NCBI RefSeq assembly: GCF_018613755.1
Contig: NZ_JAGGPP010000006.1
Span: 186,001-250,000, forward strand
From: Arthrobacter sp. ISL-72
Lineage (GTDB): Bacteria; Actinomycetota; Actinomycetes; Actinomycetales; Micrococcaceae
Direction: 5' to 3'
Length of the DNA: 64,000 nucleotides
This document shows, in pieces, positions 1-9,223 of the stretch. The translations under genes were made by a program, and so were the position numbers. Under the pieces are notes generated by a model, which did not search any database, had not been told where the DNA came from, and saw only the letters and a list, made by a program, of their open reading frames with translations. Position 1 is the first letter of the stretch. Each line of letters opens with the position of its first letter.

Positions 1-144
1 GTCCGTGTAGCTCTGGTTGGCCGAAACCGAAACGGACTTGAACCCAGTGTCCGCTGCAGCCGGTCCGGCAGCCATTGCGGTCCCGCCGATGCCGAGTCCT
101 GCGGCGAGCAGGGTGGATGCGAGCAGTCCCATTGACCTCTTCAT
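1..144 (-). CDS. Secreted protein, N-terminal fragment (runs off the window)
   Basis: The first 48 residues of a minus-strand gene are present; the rest lies beyond the window edge. They form a typical Sec signal peptide: basic start (MKRS), a hydrophobic Leu/Ala/Gly core over about residues 6-24, and small residues suited to signal peptidase I cleavage (AMA-A near residue 25, or AAA-D near residue 31). The mature part begins with a Ser/Val-rich stretch. The ATG at 144 is preceded by a purine-rich ribosome site (AGGAAG). The visible part does not identify the family, so only export can be inferred. Confidence 0.6.
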   Translation of the reverse strand, partial: MKRSMGLLASTLLAAGLGIGGTAMAAGPAAADTGFKSVSVSANQSYTD

Positions 145-771
145 GAGATCTTCCTATCTTCTGTTCATTCCCATTGCAGAGCCGCAGGCTGACCCGGGCA
201 GGCGGAATCGCCCCAAGTAATTCATGTGGCTTCCGGCGTGCCTCATAACGGGCTGTGCCGGGTTCAAAGATTCCTGTCGGAGGATGTCTGCGGTTGGTGG
301 TCCCCAATAAGTGTGGCGGTACGTTCCATAAATCGGCGCGATGCCCCATTTTGCAGTGGCCTGATTCAGAGCGGCAACGCAGAGTCCTGCCGCATTTGGG
401 AACCTCCGTGCCCCAACGGTGCGAGTCGTTTGTGCACGGATATGGATATTAAGGGCACCCCCGTGCCTACCCCTATATCCACAGCCCGGCTCGGGGGAGA
501 GTCACCCTGAAACCTGGCTGTAGCGCTTGAACAACACCCTTCGCTACACCGATGTGCGGAGGTGAGTCCACCACTAACCATAGCCCTGGGGCAGAAATAA
601 CAATAGAAGCACGGGTATATTACACGGGGAAATCGAGTAGTATTTATCCGGGACGTGCCATCAACGTTCCGGGGTTGGTTTTGTGTGCGAATTGCCCGGG
701 AGTGCGCATTCCCCGCAAACTATCCGCGACAATACCCGCTGATGTTACGGATCCGATTCTCCGGCGGAGTT
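145..771. other. 627-base stretch with no convincing gene
   Basis: The reading frames open here have poor composition for this genome and no convincing ribosome site. The stretch should hold the promoter of the secreted-protein gene on the minus strand and the 3' end signals of the protease gene. A perfect 7-bp inverted repeat (TGTAGCG at 519-525, CGCTACA at 542-548, loop 16) lies in the middle. A relatively AT-rich patch around 595-650 could hold a promoter. I recognise no RNA gene. Confidence 0.5.
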
Positions 772-1755
772 TCACCGCGCGTCGGTCATTTCCTCCGGAA
801 CGGCCACAATATGCACCTCCGTGCCGTCCCGCAGCGCCGCAATGTCCAAGGGCGCGCCGATTGCCTCGGAAAAGAGCAGCTTCTGGAGGCTTTCCGCATT
901 TGAAACGGACTTCCGCCCCACGCTCAGCAGGATGTCCCCGGCGCGGAGGCCTGCACGTTCGGCCGGTGATCCCGGCAGCACTTCGACCACCAGCAGCCCG
1001 TCATGATGGCCGGTACGGACCACCGAGCTCACCGGAAGTTGAACCGGAGTGTTGACGAGCCCAAGGTAGGCGCGCCGAACCCTTCCGTCGGAAAGAAGTG
1101 AGGCGATGATCCGCCGTGAGGTGGCATTGATCGGAACCGCCAGTCCCAGCCCCGCTCCGGCCACCGCCGTGTTGATGCCCACGATCCGGCCGCGGGCGTC
1201 CGCCAGCGCTCCGCCCGAGCTGCCGGCGTTGAGCGCGGCGTCGGTCTGGATGACGTCCTCGATCACGCGGCGGTTGCGTCCGGACCATACCGGGATGGAA
1301 CGTCCCAGGCCGCTGACAACACCCGCCGTCACGGAGCCCGAGAGCCCCAGGGGATTACCGACGGCGATGACCAGCTGGCCGACCCTGAGGAGTTCGGCGT
1401 CGCCGAATTCCGCCGGCGGGGCGTTGGGTGCCTTGCCGTGGACGATGGCCAGGTCTGAAAGGGGGTCGGCGCCCACCACTTCAAAGGCGGTCCGGGTGCC
1501 ATCGGCGAACACCGCGTGGCCCTTGCCCGCCGAGCCCACCACGTGGGCGTTGGTCAGCACGTACCCGTCCGAGGTGAACAGCACGCCTGAGCCTGCGCCG
1601 GCGCGGTATCTCCCGTTGCGTCCGTTGCCGGTCATTTCGACGGCGGCGACGTGCGGGGTGACGGTTTCCGCCACGCGGATGACCGTCGCGGAATACGAAT
1701 CCAGCGGGTCTTCCGCCGCGTTCGTGCCGGTGACTCCGCTGTCTACTGTTGCCAT
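772..1755 (-). CDS. S1C (HtrA/DegP-like) serine protease with PDZ domain
   Basis: A 327-residue trypsin-fold protease of the HtrA family, which degrades or processes misfolded or specific proteins. The catalytic triad is visible: His71 in TNAHVV, Asp101 in LSDLA, and Ser180 in NAGSSGGAL. A C-terminal PDZ domain (about 225-320, with GSPAERAGLRAGD) is the usual regulatory and substrate-binding module. No signal peptide or membrane helix precedes the protease domain, unlike most actinobacterial HtrA proteins, so a cytoplasmic location or an unusual export route is implied. The ATG at 1755 has a strong AGGAGG ribosome site. Downstream on the same strand is the 627-base gap, and upstream is the Nudix gene. 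Confidence 0.85.
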   Translation of the reverse strand: MATVDSGVTGTNAAEDPLDSYSATVIRVAETVTPHVAAVEMTGNGRNGRYRAGAGSGVLFTSDGYVLTNAHVVGSAGKGHAVFADGTRTAFEVVGADPLSDLAIVHGKAPNAPPAEFGDAELLRVGQLVIAVGNPLGLSGSVTAGVVSGLGRSIPVWSGRNRRVIEDVIQTDAALNAGSSGGALADARGRIVGINTAVAGAGLGLAVPINATSRRIIASLLSDGRVRRAYLGLVNTPVQLPVSSVVRTGHHDGLLVVEVLPGSPAERAGLRAGDILLSVGRKSVSNAESLQKLLFSEAIGAPLDIAALRDGTEVHIVAVPEEMTDAR

Positions 1756-1840
1756 GGTGCGCCTCCTGACGTGTTGCCTTACCTATGTCAACGGACGGGG
1801 ACGCGGCGGTAGTCCGGTCAGTCGTACGCCGTCAGAGAAA

Positions 1841-2350
1841 TCAGAAGTGGTCCCGCAGCAGCCGGTGCCGTAGCTCCGGCCAGGCCGTGGCAAACGCCGG
1901 GTGGAGCTCCCTGTGTTCGACACCGTGGGTAGGTATCCAGCTCAGCTCGATACTCTCCGGATCACTGATGGCAGGTTCGAAGGATTCGACGACCCGTACC
2001 GCCACTGTCGTGTAGGACCAGTAGCCGACGTCGAATACGGAGGTGAAGAGGACGCGGACGTTGTCCGGCGGAACTGCCGCTTCCTCATGAGCTTCACGCA
2101 GCGCGCCGGTCACGGCGTCCTCGCCCTGGTGCAGTGCTCCGCCGGGCAGGCCCCAGGTCCCGCCGTGATGGCTCCAGGTGGCCCGGTGCTGCAGCAGGAT
2201 TCCCTTGCCGGCGTCGTGGACCAGAAGTCCGGCCGAGCCGAACCTGCCCCAGAACTTGCCGTGTTTGCCCTCCACCCAGGCGTCGCCTGGATCGCGGGGA
2301 CCTGAGGGGCGGCGGAGGTGTTCCGGGAGGTTGGCGGCTTCGGTATTCAT
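1841..2350 (-). CDS. Nudix hydrolase
   Basis: A 169-residue Nudix-fold pyrophosphohydrolase. The Nudix box starts at Gly71 with Glu77, then Arg85-Glu86 and Glu89-Glu90 as the metal-binding residues. The usual glycine near the end of the box is Ala92, a tolerated change. The sequence before it (residues 33-70) has the WGLPGG lead-in normal for the family. The substrate (oxidised nucleotide, NDP-sugar or other) cannot be read from the sequence. It lies 36 bases downstream of gatD on the same strand, so co-transcription with the cell-wall pair is possible. ATG at 2350; the ribosome site is weak. Confidence 0.85.
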   Translation of the reverse strand: MNTEAANLPEHLRRPSGPRDPGDAWVEGKHGKFWGRFGSAGLLVHDAGKGILLQHRATWSHHGGTWGLPGGALHQGEDAVTGALREAHEEAAVPPDNVRVLFTSVFDVGYWSYTTVAVRVVESFEPAISDPESIELSWIPTHGVEHRELHPAFATAWPELRHRLLRDHF

Positions 2351-2386
2351 GGGACCAGTTTCCCATGGCGCGAAAGCTGGCGGGAG

Positions 2387-3160
2387 CTACCGCGGACGAC
2401 GGGCGGCGTGCTCCCGCGCCAACTCGGCGTAACCGTCGTCGGGCGCGCCCGGAGTGAAGCTGCCGTATTTGCGTTCGGCAGCGGTGCGGATGAGGAAGTC
2501 GGCAATGGCGGGGTTCTTCGGCAGGAGGGATCCGTGGAGGTAGCTCGCCACAATGTTCCGGTAGCGGGCTCCTTCCTGGCCGTCGCTGCTGTTGTTGCCG
2601 GTGCCCTTGGCGGTTGTGCCGAGCGGCCGGACGCCCGGGCCTAGCCTCGTCTGGCCGCTGTGGTTTTCGTAGCCGAGGATGTCCCCGAATTCGGGTGAGG
2701 AAACCGTCACATTCCCGATCAGGCGTTCGTCGGTTCCGTGTGTTTCAACGTCCAGGACGCCGATGCCCGGGATGACGGCACCCGTCCGGGTTTTGAAAAA
2801 CCTGCCAAACAGCTGATACAGCCCGCAGATCAGCAGCATCGGCGTGCCGTCGTCGGCCAGCTCCTTCAGCGCCGATTCCCGGGAGAGCAGGTCGTCCTGG
2901 ATCACCAGTTGCCCGCTGTCCTGGCCGCCGCCGCCTACAATAATGTCGACGTCCTCGGGAAAGGGGTCGCCCACGTTGTATTCAAGGATTTCAGGTGTGT
3001 AGCCGTGCCAGCGGATGCGCTGCTGGAGGACCAGGACATTGCCCCAGTCCCCGTAGATGTTCATATCGCGCGGATACAGCTGCAGTACCCGGATGGTGCC
3101 TTTGCTGCCGGTTTCCTGGCTGCCGGCTGAGGACGCCTCGTCTTGGGACAGCGGGGTCAC
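2387..3160 (-). CDS. gatD: Lipid II isoglutaminyl synthase, glutaminase subunit GatD
   Basis: A CobB/CobQ-type class I glutamine amidotransferase of 257 residues. With MurT it amidates the D-glutamate of lipid II to D-isoglutamine in the cytoplasm. The nucleophile is Cys112 in LLICGLYQLFG and the catalytic histidine is His209 in SYLHGSLLP. An oxyanion or glycine-rich loop (VGGGGQDSG, about 75-83) is also clear. The GTG start at 3160 overlaps the murT stop by four bases (GTGA), which implies translational coupling and equimolar subunits. Residues 1-21 before the fold are polar and probably flexible. Confidence 0.92.
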   Translation of the reverse strand: MTPLSQDEASSAGSQETGSKGTIRVLQLYPRDMNIYGDWGNVLVLQQRIRWHGYTPEILEYNVGDPFPEDVDIIVGGGGQDSGQLVIQDDLLSRESALKELADDGTPMLLICGLYQLFGRFFKTRTGAVIPGIGVLDVETHGTDERLIGNVTVSSPEFGDILGYENHSGQTRLGPGVRPLGTTAKGTGNNSSDGQEGARYRNIVASYLHGSLLPKNPAIADFLIRTAAERKYGSFTPGAPDDGYAELAREHAARRPR

Positions 3161-4446
3161 GAGACCACCTCCACAGTGGTGATTTTGGACAGCTCGCGGC
3201 GGATGGCCAGCATTGCCGTATAAGTACAGAATATGCGCTTGGGTTTGTCCGTGGCCCCCTCGATGAAGGCAGCCAGGGCGGGGACGATCTCCGGGTTCAC
3301 GGACCCGACGGCTACCTCGTCATACTGCAGCCGAAGGGCCATGTCATAGGCCCGGGAACCACTGACCTGGTCCACCCCGCCGTCACGCAACGAATCAAAT
3401 TCGACATCCCAGAGCCAGGACATATCACGGCCGTCGGCATAGTTGTCATTGATCGCGATCATCGTGGCGTAGCCGCCGGCTGGAAACGACTTCAGGCCAA
3501 GCCGGAAGCCGCTGGGGTTCTTGACCAGCACGAGGTCCAGCGGCTTTCCGTCAACCACCAGGCTTTCACCGCGGCCGAAGGCGGGCGCAACCTCTGACAG
3601 GGCCTTGAGCAGGCCGCCGTGGTCCGTTCCGGTGGTGCCGTTTCCGGCAACGCAGCGGGCTAGGACAAGCGCCGCTGCCGCATTGAAGATGTTGTAGACG
3701 CCGCGGAGCTTCATCCCGGTAGTGACCGTGGCGCCGTCGTACTCAAAGTCGGCGTCGTCCGCCCCCACGCGGCGAAGCACGACGTCGGCGTGCGGCTTGG
3801 GGGGCAGGTCCGGCACGGGGCTGCCCGGACCGGCGCGCAGGTCGTCGTCGTTCGGGAACGTGGTCAACAGGGAATCGTGGAGGCCGAAGTAGCGGACCTC
3901 GGGCCCGTTAAGGGTCTCCGCGATGCGGGCGACGCGCGGATCCTCGCGGTTCAGGACCACCGTGCCGGTGGTCTTGGCAGCGATGTGCTGCAGGAGCTGG
4001 GCAGTCTTGTCGATTTCGCCGAAGCGGTCCAGCTGGTCACGGAGGACGTTGAGGAGAAGGCTGTAGCGGGGCGGTACGCGGTTGACGAAGTGCACCGCGT
4101 GGGCCTCATCCAGCTCGAGGACCGCGATGTCTGCATTCAGGCGGCCCCGCCAGTCGACGTCGCCCAGAAGGGCTGCGGCGACGCCGCGGGTGAAATTGCT
4201 GCCCGTGCGGTTCGTGAAGACCTTGAGCCCCTGGCTCTCCAGCAGTTCAACAACCATCTTGGTAGTGGTCGTTTTGCCGTTCGTTCCGCTGACGACGGCG
4301 ACGCCCAAGGGAAGCGTGGACAGTGTCCGCTGCATAAATCCCGGGTCGATTTTTTCGACCACCAAACCGGGGAAGGCAGAGCCTCCGCCCCTGAGCCGGG
4401 TGACCCGGCGGACGAGCTTGCCGAGCGGAACGCTGAAGTAAAGCAT
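3157..4446 (-). CDS. murT: Lipid II isoglutaminyl synthase, Mur-ligase-like subunit MurT
   Basis: A 429-residue Mur ligase homologue that activates the D-Glu carboxylate with ATP; GatD supplies ammonia. The ATP loop [11 protein letters not shown] is at 53-63, and the Mur-type [11 protein letters not shown] segment follows. The C-terminal DUF1727 domain has the signature [15 protein letters not shown]. In the S. aureus and S. pneumoniae enzymes a four-cysteine zinc ribbon sits in the middle domain; here the matching part (around 185-245) has no cysteine. ATG at 4446 was chosen because residues from [11 protein letters not shown] match family starts and a -10 box lies six bases upstream. A longer form from 4524 would overlap the pdxT promoter. 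Confidence 0.92.
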   Translation of the reverse strand: MLYFSVPLGKLVRRVTRLRGGGSAFPGLVVEKIDPGFMQRTLSTLPLGVAVVSGTNGKTTTTKMVVELLESQGLKVFTNRTGSNFTRGVAAALLGDVDWRGRLNADIAVLELDEAHAVHFVNRVPPRYSLLLNVLRDQLDRFGEIDKTAQLLQHIAAKTTGTVVLNREDPRVARIAETLNGPEVRYFGLHDSLLTTFPNDDDLRAGPGSPVPDLPPKPHADVVLRRVGADDADFEYDGATVTTGMKLRGVYNIFNAAAALVLARCVAGNGTTGTDHGGLLKALSEVAPAFGRGESLVVDGKPLDLVLVKNPSGFRLGLKSFPAGGYATMIAINDNYADGRDMSWLWDVEFDSLRDGGVDQVSGSRAYDMALRLQYDEVAVGSVNPEIVPALAAFIEGATDKPKRIFCTYTAMLAIRRELSKITTVEVVS

Positions 4447-4458
4447 GCTCCGAATATA
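4447..4458 (-). promoter_or_regulatory. Leaderless promoter of murT
   Basis: On the minus strand TATATT (4458-4453) is followed by exactly six bases and then the murT ATG. This places the expected transcription start on the A of the start codon. No normally spaced Shine-Dalgarno sequence is present. This is inference from geometry. Confidence 0.5.
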
Positions 4459-4524
4459 TCCCAGCCGGGGCATGGAACCGGGCCGGCCGGGCCGCGGCAA
4501 CACTCGTCCGGGCGCCGGGAGCAC

Positions 4525-4536
4525 TATGCTGGTTGG
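4525..4536 (+). promoter_or_regulatory. Leaderless promoter of pdxT
   Basis: TATGCT at 4525-4530 is followed by six bases and the pdxT ATG at 4537, so the mRNA should begin at the start codon. It lies back to back with the murT promoter; the two start codons are only 90 bases apart. Confidence 0.5.
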
Positions 4537-5247
4537 ATGACCAACCCCCCTTCCACGGACTATTCCCGCGTGGGCTCAGGCCTGCGGATCGGTGTCCTGG
4601 CGCTCCAGGGTGACTTTCGGGAACACCTGCGCGCAGCAGATGCTGCAGGCGCAACAGCCATCGGAATCCGGCGGCCCTCCGAACTCGACGGCATCGACGG
4701 CCTGATCATTCCCGGCGGCGAATCCACCGCCATCGATAAGCTCGCCCGGGCGTTCGAACTGGCCGACCCGCTGCGGAAGCTGATCGCTGACGGTCTGCCC
4801 GTTTACGGTTCCTGCGCGGGGATGATCCTGCTCGCAGACGAAATCGCGGACCCCGCCACCGACCTGGCAGGGAATCCGCAGCAAACGTTCGGCGGACTGG
4901 ACATCACCGTTCGCCGCAATGCCTTTGGCCGGCAGCGGGAATCCTTCGAGACGGACCTTGAGTTCGGGGGATTGGGCTTCAGCGATACCGGCTCCGGGGT
5001 GCCGCCGGTGCATGCGGTGTTCATCCGCGGCCCTTGGGTGGAGCGCGTGGGACCCGCGGTTGAGGTCCTTGCCCAGGTGGAACCCGCGGACCCGGAGCAT
5101 GCCTCCCATGTGGCCGCACTGCAGGGGACGGCTAGAATTGTTGCAGTGCGTTCAGGCCAGCTGCTGGCCACCTCCTTCCACCCGGAAGTGACGGGGGAGA
5201 AGCGCGTGCACGAACTGTTTATTCGAATGATCAGAGGAGAAGCGTAA
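4537..5247 (+). CDS. pdxT: Pyridoxal 5'-phosphate synthase glutaminase subunit PdxT
   Basis: A class I glutamine amidotransferase of 236 residues that feeds ammonia to PdxS for one-step synthesis of vitamin B6. The triad is Cys93 (GSCAGM), His215 and Glu217 (SFHPEV); the PGGEST substrate loop is at 59-64. It is longer than the common ~190-200 residues because of an insert around 145-160 ([11 protein letters not shown]) and a short N-terminal extension. PdxS is not next to it in this window. yebC follows after three bases, and the yebC ribosome site lies in the end of pdxT. Confidence 0.95.
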   Translation: MTNPPSTDYSRVGSGLRIGVLALQGDFREHLRAADAAGATAIGIRRPSELDGIDGLIIPGGESTAIDKLARAFELADPLRKLIADGLPVYGSCAGMILLADEIADPATDLAGNPQQTFGGLDITVRRNAFGRQRESFETDLEFGGLGFSDTGSGVPPVHAVFIRGPWVERVGPAVEVLAQVEPADPEHASHVAALQGTARIVAVRSGQLLATSFHPEVTGEKRVHELFIRMIRGEA

Positions 5248-5250
5248 AGC

Positions 5251-6006
5251 ATGTCAGGCCACTCCAAATGGGCGACGACCAAGCACAAGAAGGCCATCAT
5301 TGATAGCCGCCGCGCAAAGTCGTTCGCCAAGCTGATCAAGAACATCGAAGTAGCGGCCCGCATGGGCGGTCCGGATCTTGCAGGCAACCCCGGTCTGGAA
5401 CTTGCTGTCACCAAGGCCAAGAAGACCTCCGTTCCGAACGACAACATCGACCGCGCCATCAAGCGCGGCGCCGGGCTCACCGGCGAAGTCGTGGACTACA
5501 CGGAGATCATGTACGAATGCCGCGGCCCGCAGGGCTCCGCGCTGCTGATCGAGTGCCTTACGGATAACAAGAACCGTGCCGCATCCGAGGTCCGCCTCGC
5601 CATTTCCCGCAACGGCGGCACCATCGCCGACCCCGGTTCCGTCAGCTACCTGTTCACCCGTAAGGGAGTTGTCACGCTGCCCAAGAACGGTCTCAGCGAG
5701 GACGATGTCCTGATGGCGGTGCTCGAGGCCGGTGCGGAGGAAGTCAAGGACAATGGCGACACCTTCGAAATCCACTCGGATCCGAAGGACCTGCAGGCCA
5801 TCCGCGACGCGCTCAAGGAAGCCGGGATCGAATACGACACCGACGAAGCGGAATTCGTCCCCTCCATGGAGGTGCCGCTCGACCTGGACGCGGCCAAGAA
5901 GTTCATGAAGCTCGTCGACGCCCTGGAAGACCTCGACGACGTCCAGAACGTCTACAGCAACGCAGACCTCAGCGACGAAGTGCAGGCCGCACTGGAAGCC
6001 GAGTGA
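5251..6006 (+). CDS. yebC: YebC/PmpR (TACO1) family protein
   Basis: A 251-residue member of the widely conserved YebC family, with the typical start [14 protein letters not shown] and the three-domain acidic architecture. Family members have been described as DNA-binding transcription regulators and, more recently, as helpers for translation of proline-rich stretches; which applies here is unknown. The AGGAGAAG ribosome site is inside the end of pdxT. The pdxT-yebC-ruvC order is common in actinobacteria and suggests one transcript from the pdxT promoter. Confidence 0.93.
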   Translation: MSGHSKWATTKHKKAIIDSRRAKSFAKLIKNIEVAARMGGPDLAGNPGLELAVTKAKKTSVPNDNIDRAIKRGAGLTGEVVDYTEIMYECRGPQGSALLIECLTDNKNRAASEVRLAISRNGGTIADPGSVSYLFTRKGVVTLPKNGLSEDDVLMAVLEAGAEEVKDNGDTFEIHSDPKDLQAIRDALKEAGIEYDTDEAEFVPSMEVPLDLDAAKKFMKLVDALEDLDDVQNVYSNADLSDEVQAALEAE

Positions 6007-6040
6007 TTCCGCAGCCCTGCTGTGAAGCTGAGGCCCGGCC

Positions 6041-6619
6041 TTGACCCTGCGCGTGTTGGGAGTCGACCCGGGCCTCACCCGTTGCGGCATCGGCGTGGTC
6101 GACGTGGAGAAGAACCGGCGGGCCACCATGGTGGCTGTCGGTGTTGTGGGCACGTCCCCGGACGAGAGCCTCGACCAGCGCCTGCTCCTCATCGCCACTT
6201 CAATCGACGACTGGCTGGACCGTTACGAACCGCACGTCCTCGCCGTCGAGCGGGTTTTCTCCCAGCTGAACGTGAGCACCGTGATGGGCGTCGCCCAGGC
6301 GTCCGGCGTGGTGATCGCCGCCGCCGCCCGGCGGGGGATACCCGTGGCCCTGCACACGCCGTCGGAAGTCAAAGCCGCCGTCACCGGCAGCGGAACGTCC
6401 AACAAGGACGCCGTCACCAAACTGGTCACCAAGATCCTGCGCCTGGATGCACCGCCGCGGCCCGCGGACGCCGCAGACGCACTGGCGCTGGCCATCACCC
6501 ATGCGTGGCGGGCCGGCAGCGGAGCTTCCATCGCCACTACGGGTCCCGGCAGCCATTCGCTGACGCCGGCCCAGCGCGCCTGGGCGGAGGCCGAAGCCAA
6601 GGCGCGCCGTGCACGATGA
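6041..6619 (+). CDS. ruvC: Holliday junction resolvase RuvC
   Basis: A 192-residue endonuclease that cleaves four-way DNA junctions after RuvAB branch migration. The four acidic metal-binding residues fit the family: Asp9 (GVDPG), Glu70 (AVERVF), Asp143 and Asp146 ([10 protein letters not shown]). It starts with TTG at 6041, 34 bases after yebC. The last 25 or so residues are an Ala/Arg-rich tail typical of actinobacteria. ruvA begins about 100 bases further on behind its own likely promoter. Confidence 0.95.
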   Translation: MTLRVLGVDPGLTRCGIGVVDVEKNRRATMVAVGVVGTSPDESLDQRLLLIATSIDDWLDRYEPHVLAVERVFSQLNVSTVMGVAQASGVVIAAAARRGIPVALHTPSEVKAAVTGSGTSNKDAVTKLVTKILRLDAPPRPADAADALALAITHAWRAGSGASIATTGPGSHSLTPAQRAWAEAEAKARRAR

Positions 6620-6656
6620 ACGTCCGGCCGTGATGCCGGAGAACTTGTTAGGGTAT

Positions 6657-6672
6657 TCGTAGATATGTTCGG
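6657..6672 (+). promoter_or_regulatory. Degenerate SOS (LexA) box before ruvA
   Basis: The 16-base sequence matches 9 of the 12 fixed positions of the actinobacterial LexA consensus TCGAAC-N4-GTTCGA; the right half GTTCG is intact and the left half is weak. It lies just upstream of a -10-like TATATT at 6693-6698, where it could cover the -35 region. ruvCAB induction by DNA damage is known in related bacteria; regulation here is inference. Confidence 0.4.
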
Positions 6673-6673
6673 A

Positions 6674-6698
6674 TAGCCGGCTTTGTCCCGGCTATATT
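6674..6698 (+). promoter_or_regulatory. Hairpin and -10 element of the ruvA leader
   Basis: A perfect 8-bp inverted repeat (ATAGCCGG ... CCGGCTAT, loop 7) overlaps a TATATT box at 6693-6698. TATATT is well placed for a start near 6705, leaving a short leader with AGGAG at 6712-6716 before the TTG of ruvA. The repeat could be an operator half-overlapping the -10, or incidental. Confidence 0.35.
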
Positions 6699-6723
6699 TC
6701 GCTGTAAACCCAGGAGCCCGGCC

Positions 6724-7360
6724 TTGATCAGTTTTCTCCGCGGAACCGTAGCGCACGTCGGGTTGTCCTCCGCCGTGATCGACCTCAACGGTGCCGGCAT
6801 GAGCGTGAACGCCACACCCCAGACCCTCAGTGGCCTGCGTCCGGGCGAAGAGGGCAAGCTTTTCACCTCGCTTATTGTTCGCGAGGATTCCCTGACGCTG
6901 TTCGGATTTTCCACTGACGATGAACGCGAAGTTTTCGATGTGCTACTTAGTGTGAGCGGGGTGGGGCCGCGCCTGGCCCTGGCCGTGCTGGCAGTCCACG
7001 ATCCCGAGGCGATCCGGGTCGCTGCGCACACCGGCGACGGCAAGGCCTTCACCAAGGTCCCCGGCATCGGCCCGAAGGTCGCCGGCAGGATCGTCCTGGA
7101 GCTCGCCGGAAAGCTGGTGCCGCACGGGACCGGCACACCGGCAGCGCCGGCGGCGGCCGCGGCTGCGCCCTGGAAGCCGCAGGTCGTCGCAGCGATGACG
7201 AGCCTCGGCTGGTCGGAAAAGGACGCGACCTCCAGCATCGAAAAGGCACTTGCGGATTCGCCCGAACTGGAAGCGGACGGCAAAGTGGCGGACATCCTGC
7301 GGGGCACGCTGCGCTGGCTCGGGCAGGACGGCGCCCGGGCCGGCAACCGGGTAGGCAGCC

Positions 7361-7368
<8 letters not shown>
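6724..7368 (+). CDS. ruvA: Holliday junction branch migration protein RuvA
   Basis: A 214-residue junction-binding subunit. Residues 1-62 form the OB-fold domain. Two helix-hairpin-helix motifs are plain: SGVGPRLA (78-85) and PGIGPKVA (113-120). The C-terminal third (about 165-214) is the RuvB-contact domain, joined by an Ala/Pro-rich linker (about 136-150). Start codon is TTG at 6724 with AGGAG upstream. The stop overlaps the ruvB start by eight bases, so the two are translationally coupled. Confidence 0.95.
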
Positions 7369-8449
<1,081 letters not shown>

Positions 8450-8622
8450 CAGCGTCCGGCTGACTTTCCCTCTAGACTGGTAAGACGCTCGGCGCGTTCG
8501 GGTCTTTGTTTCTGTGGGCGGCTTCGGCCGCCGTTGGCTGGGCATGGTTTTCTGCCAGGTGGCCCGGAACGAAGCCGACGTTGCTGTAAACCAGCTACGC
8601 AAGTACAGAACGGAAACTTCCT
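8450..8622 (+). other. ruvB-yajC intergenic region with tetraloop hairpin
   Basis: The spacer holds a perfect 6-bp GC stem closed by a TTCG tetraloop at 8517-8532. It is not followed by a T-run, so it is a weak terminator candidate or a leader structure for yajC. A TAGACT box at 8473-8478 could be a -10 element for the yajC-secDF group, leaving a leader of about 140 bases. Confidence 0.35.
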
Positions 8623-9108
8623 GTGTTCGGACACATTACTGCCCAGGCCCAGCCGCAGGCCGGCGGCGGCATCGACATCATGACCATCCTGCTTTTCGTG
8701 ATGCTTGGCCTCTTCATCTTCATGATGTTCCGCCGCAACAAGAAGACCCAGAAGCAGCAGGCAACGCTTCAGTCGCAGTTCGCACCGGGCGTGGAGGTCA
8801 TGACCAGCTTCGGACTTTTCGGCCGGATCGTCTCCATCGATGAGGAAGAAAACAAGGTCGTCCTCGAACTTTCCCCCGGCAACCTCGCCACCGTGCACCG
8901 CCAGGCCGTGACGAAGATCGTCGAACCGGTTGCCGCTTCCGAAGAGCCCACCGTTGTTCCGGACGACGCCTCGTCGCTGACCGCCGGCTCATCCCTCGCC
9001 GCGGACGACGCCGGCCGCACCGAAGCCGTCAACCGCACCGAGGCTGTCAATGAGACGCCGGAAGAATCGCTGAAGCGGCTCAACGACGAAGGCAAGAAAG
9101 ACAGCTAG
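8623..9108 (+). CDS. yajC: Preprotein translocase subunit YajC
   Basis: A single-span membrane protein that associates with SecDF-SecYEG. A hydrophobic helix (about residues 18-36) is followed by the basic FRRNKKTQKQQ segment and the conserved cytoplasmic domain (to about 100). The C-terminal 60 residues are an acidic, low-complexity tail. GTG at 8623 is the likely start; ATG at 8680 would delete the family's short N-terminus. secD follows after 115 bases. Confidence 0.9.
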   Translation: MFGHITAQAQPQAGGGIDIMTILLFVMLGLFIFMMFRRNKKTQKQQATLQSQFAPGVEVMTSFGLFGRIVSIDEEENKVVLELSPGNLATVHRQAVTKIVEPVAASEEPTVVPDDASSLTAGSSLAADDAGRTEAVNRTEAVNETPEESLKRLNDEGKKDS

Positions 9109-9223
9109 TCCGGCGTTTCCGCCACGTCCCGCCACGTAGAACCAACCACGGCCGCGGGCTGCCGCCGGTATGTGAGCCCAGCCCACCCCGGCGGCTCCTC
9201 CGTAAACAATAGAAAGATCGACA

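Noticed and set aside
519..548. Inverted repeat as a transcription terminator
   Set aside because: The 16-base loop, seven-pair stem and missing T-run make termination doubtful.
4447..4524. Longer murT start at 4524
   Set aside because: It would add 26 Pro/Arg/Gly residues without family similarity and overlap the pdxT promoter.
8517..8532. GC tetraloop hairpin as terminator of ruvB
   Set aside because: Only six base pairs and no T-run; recorded as part of the intergenic region, not as a terminator.
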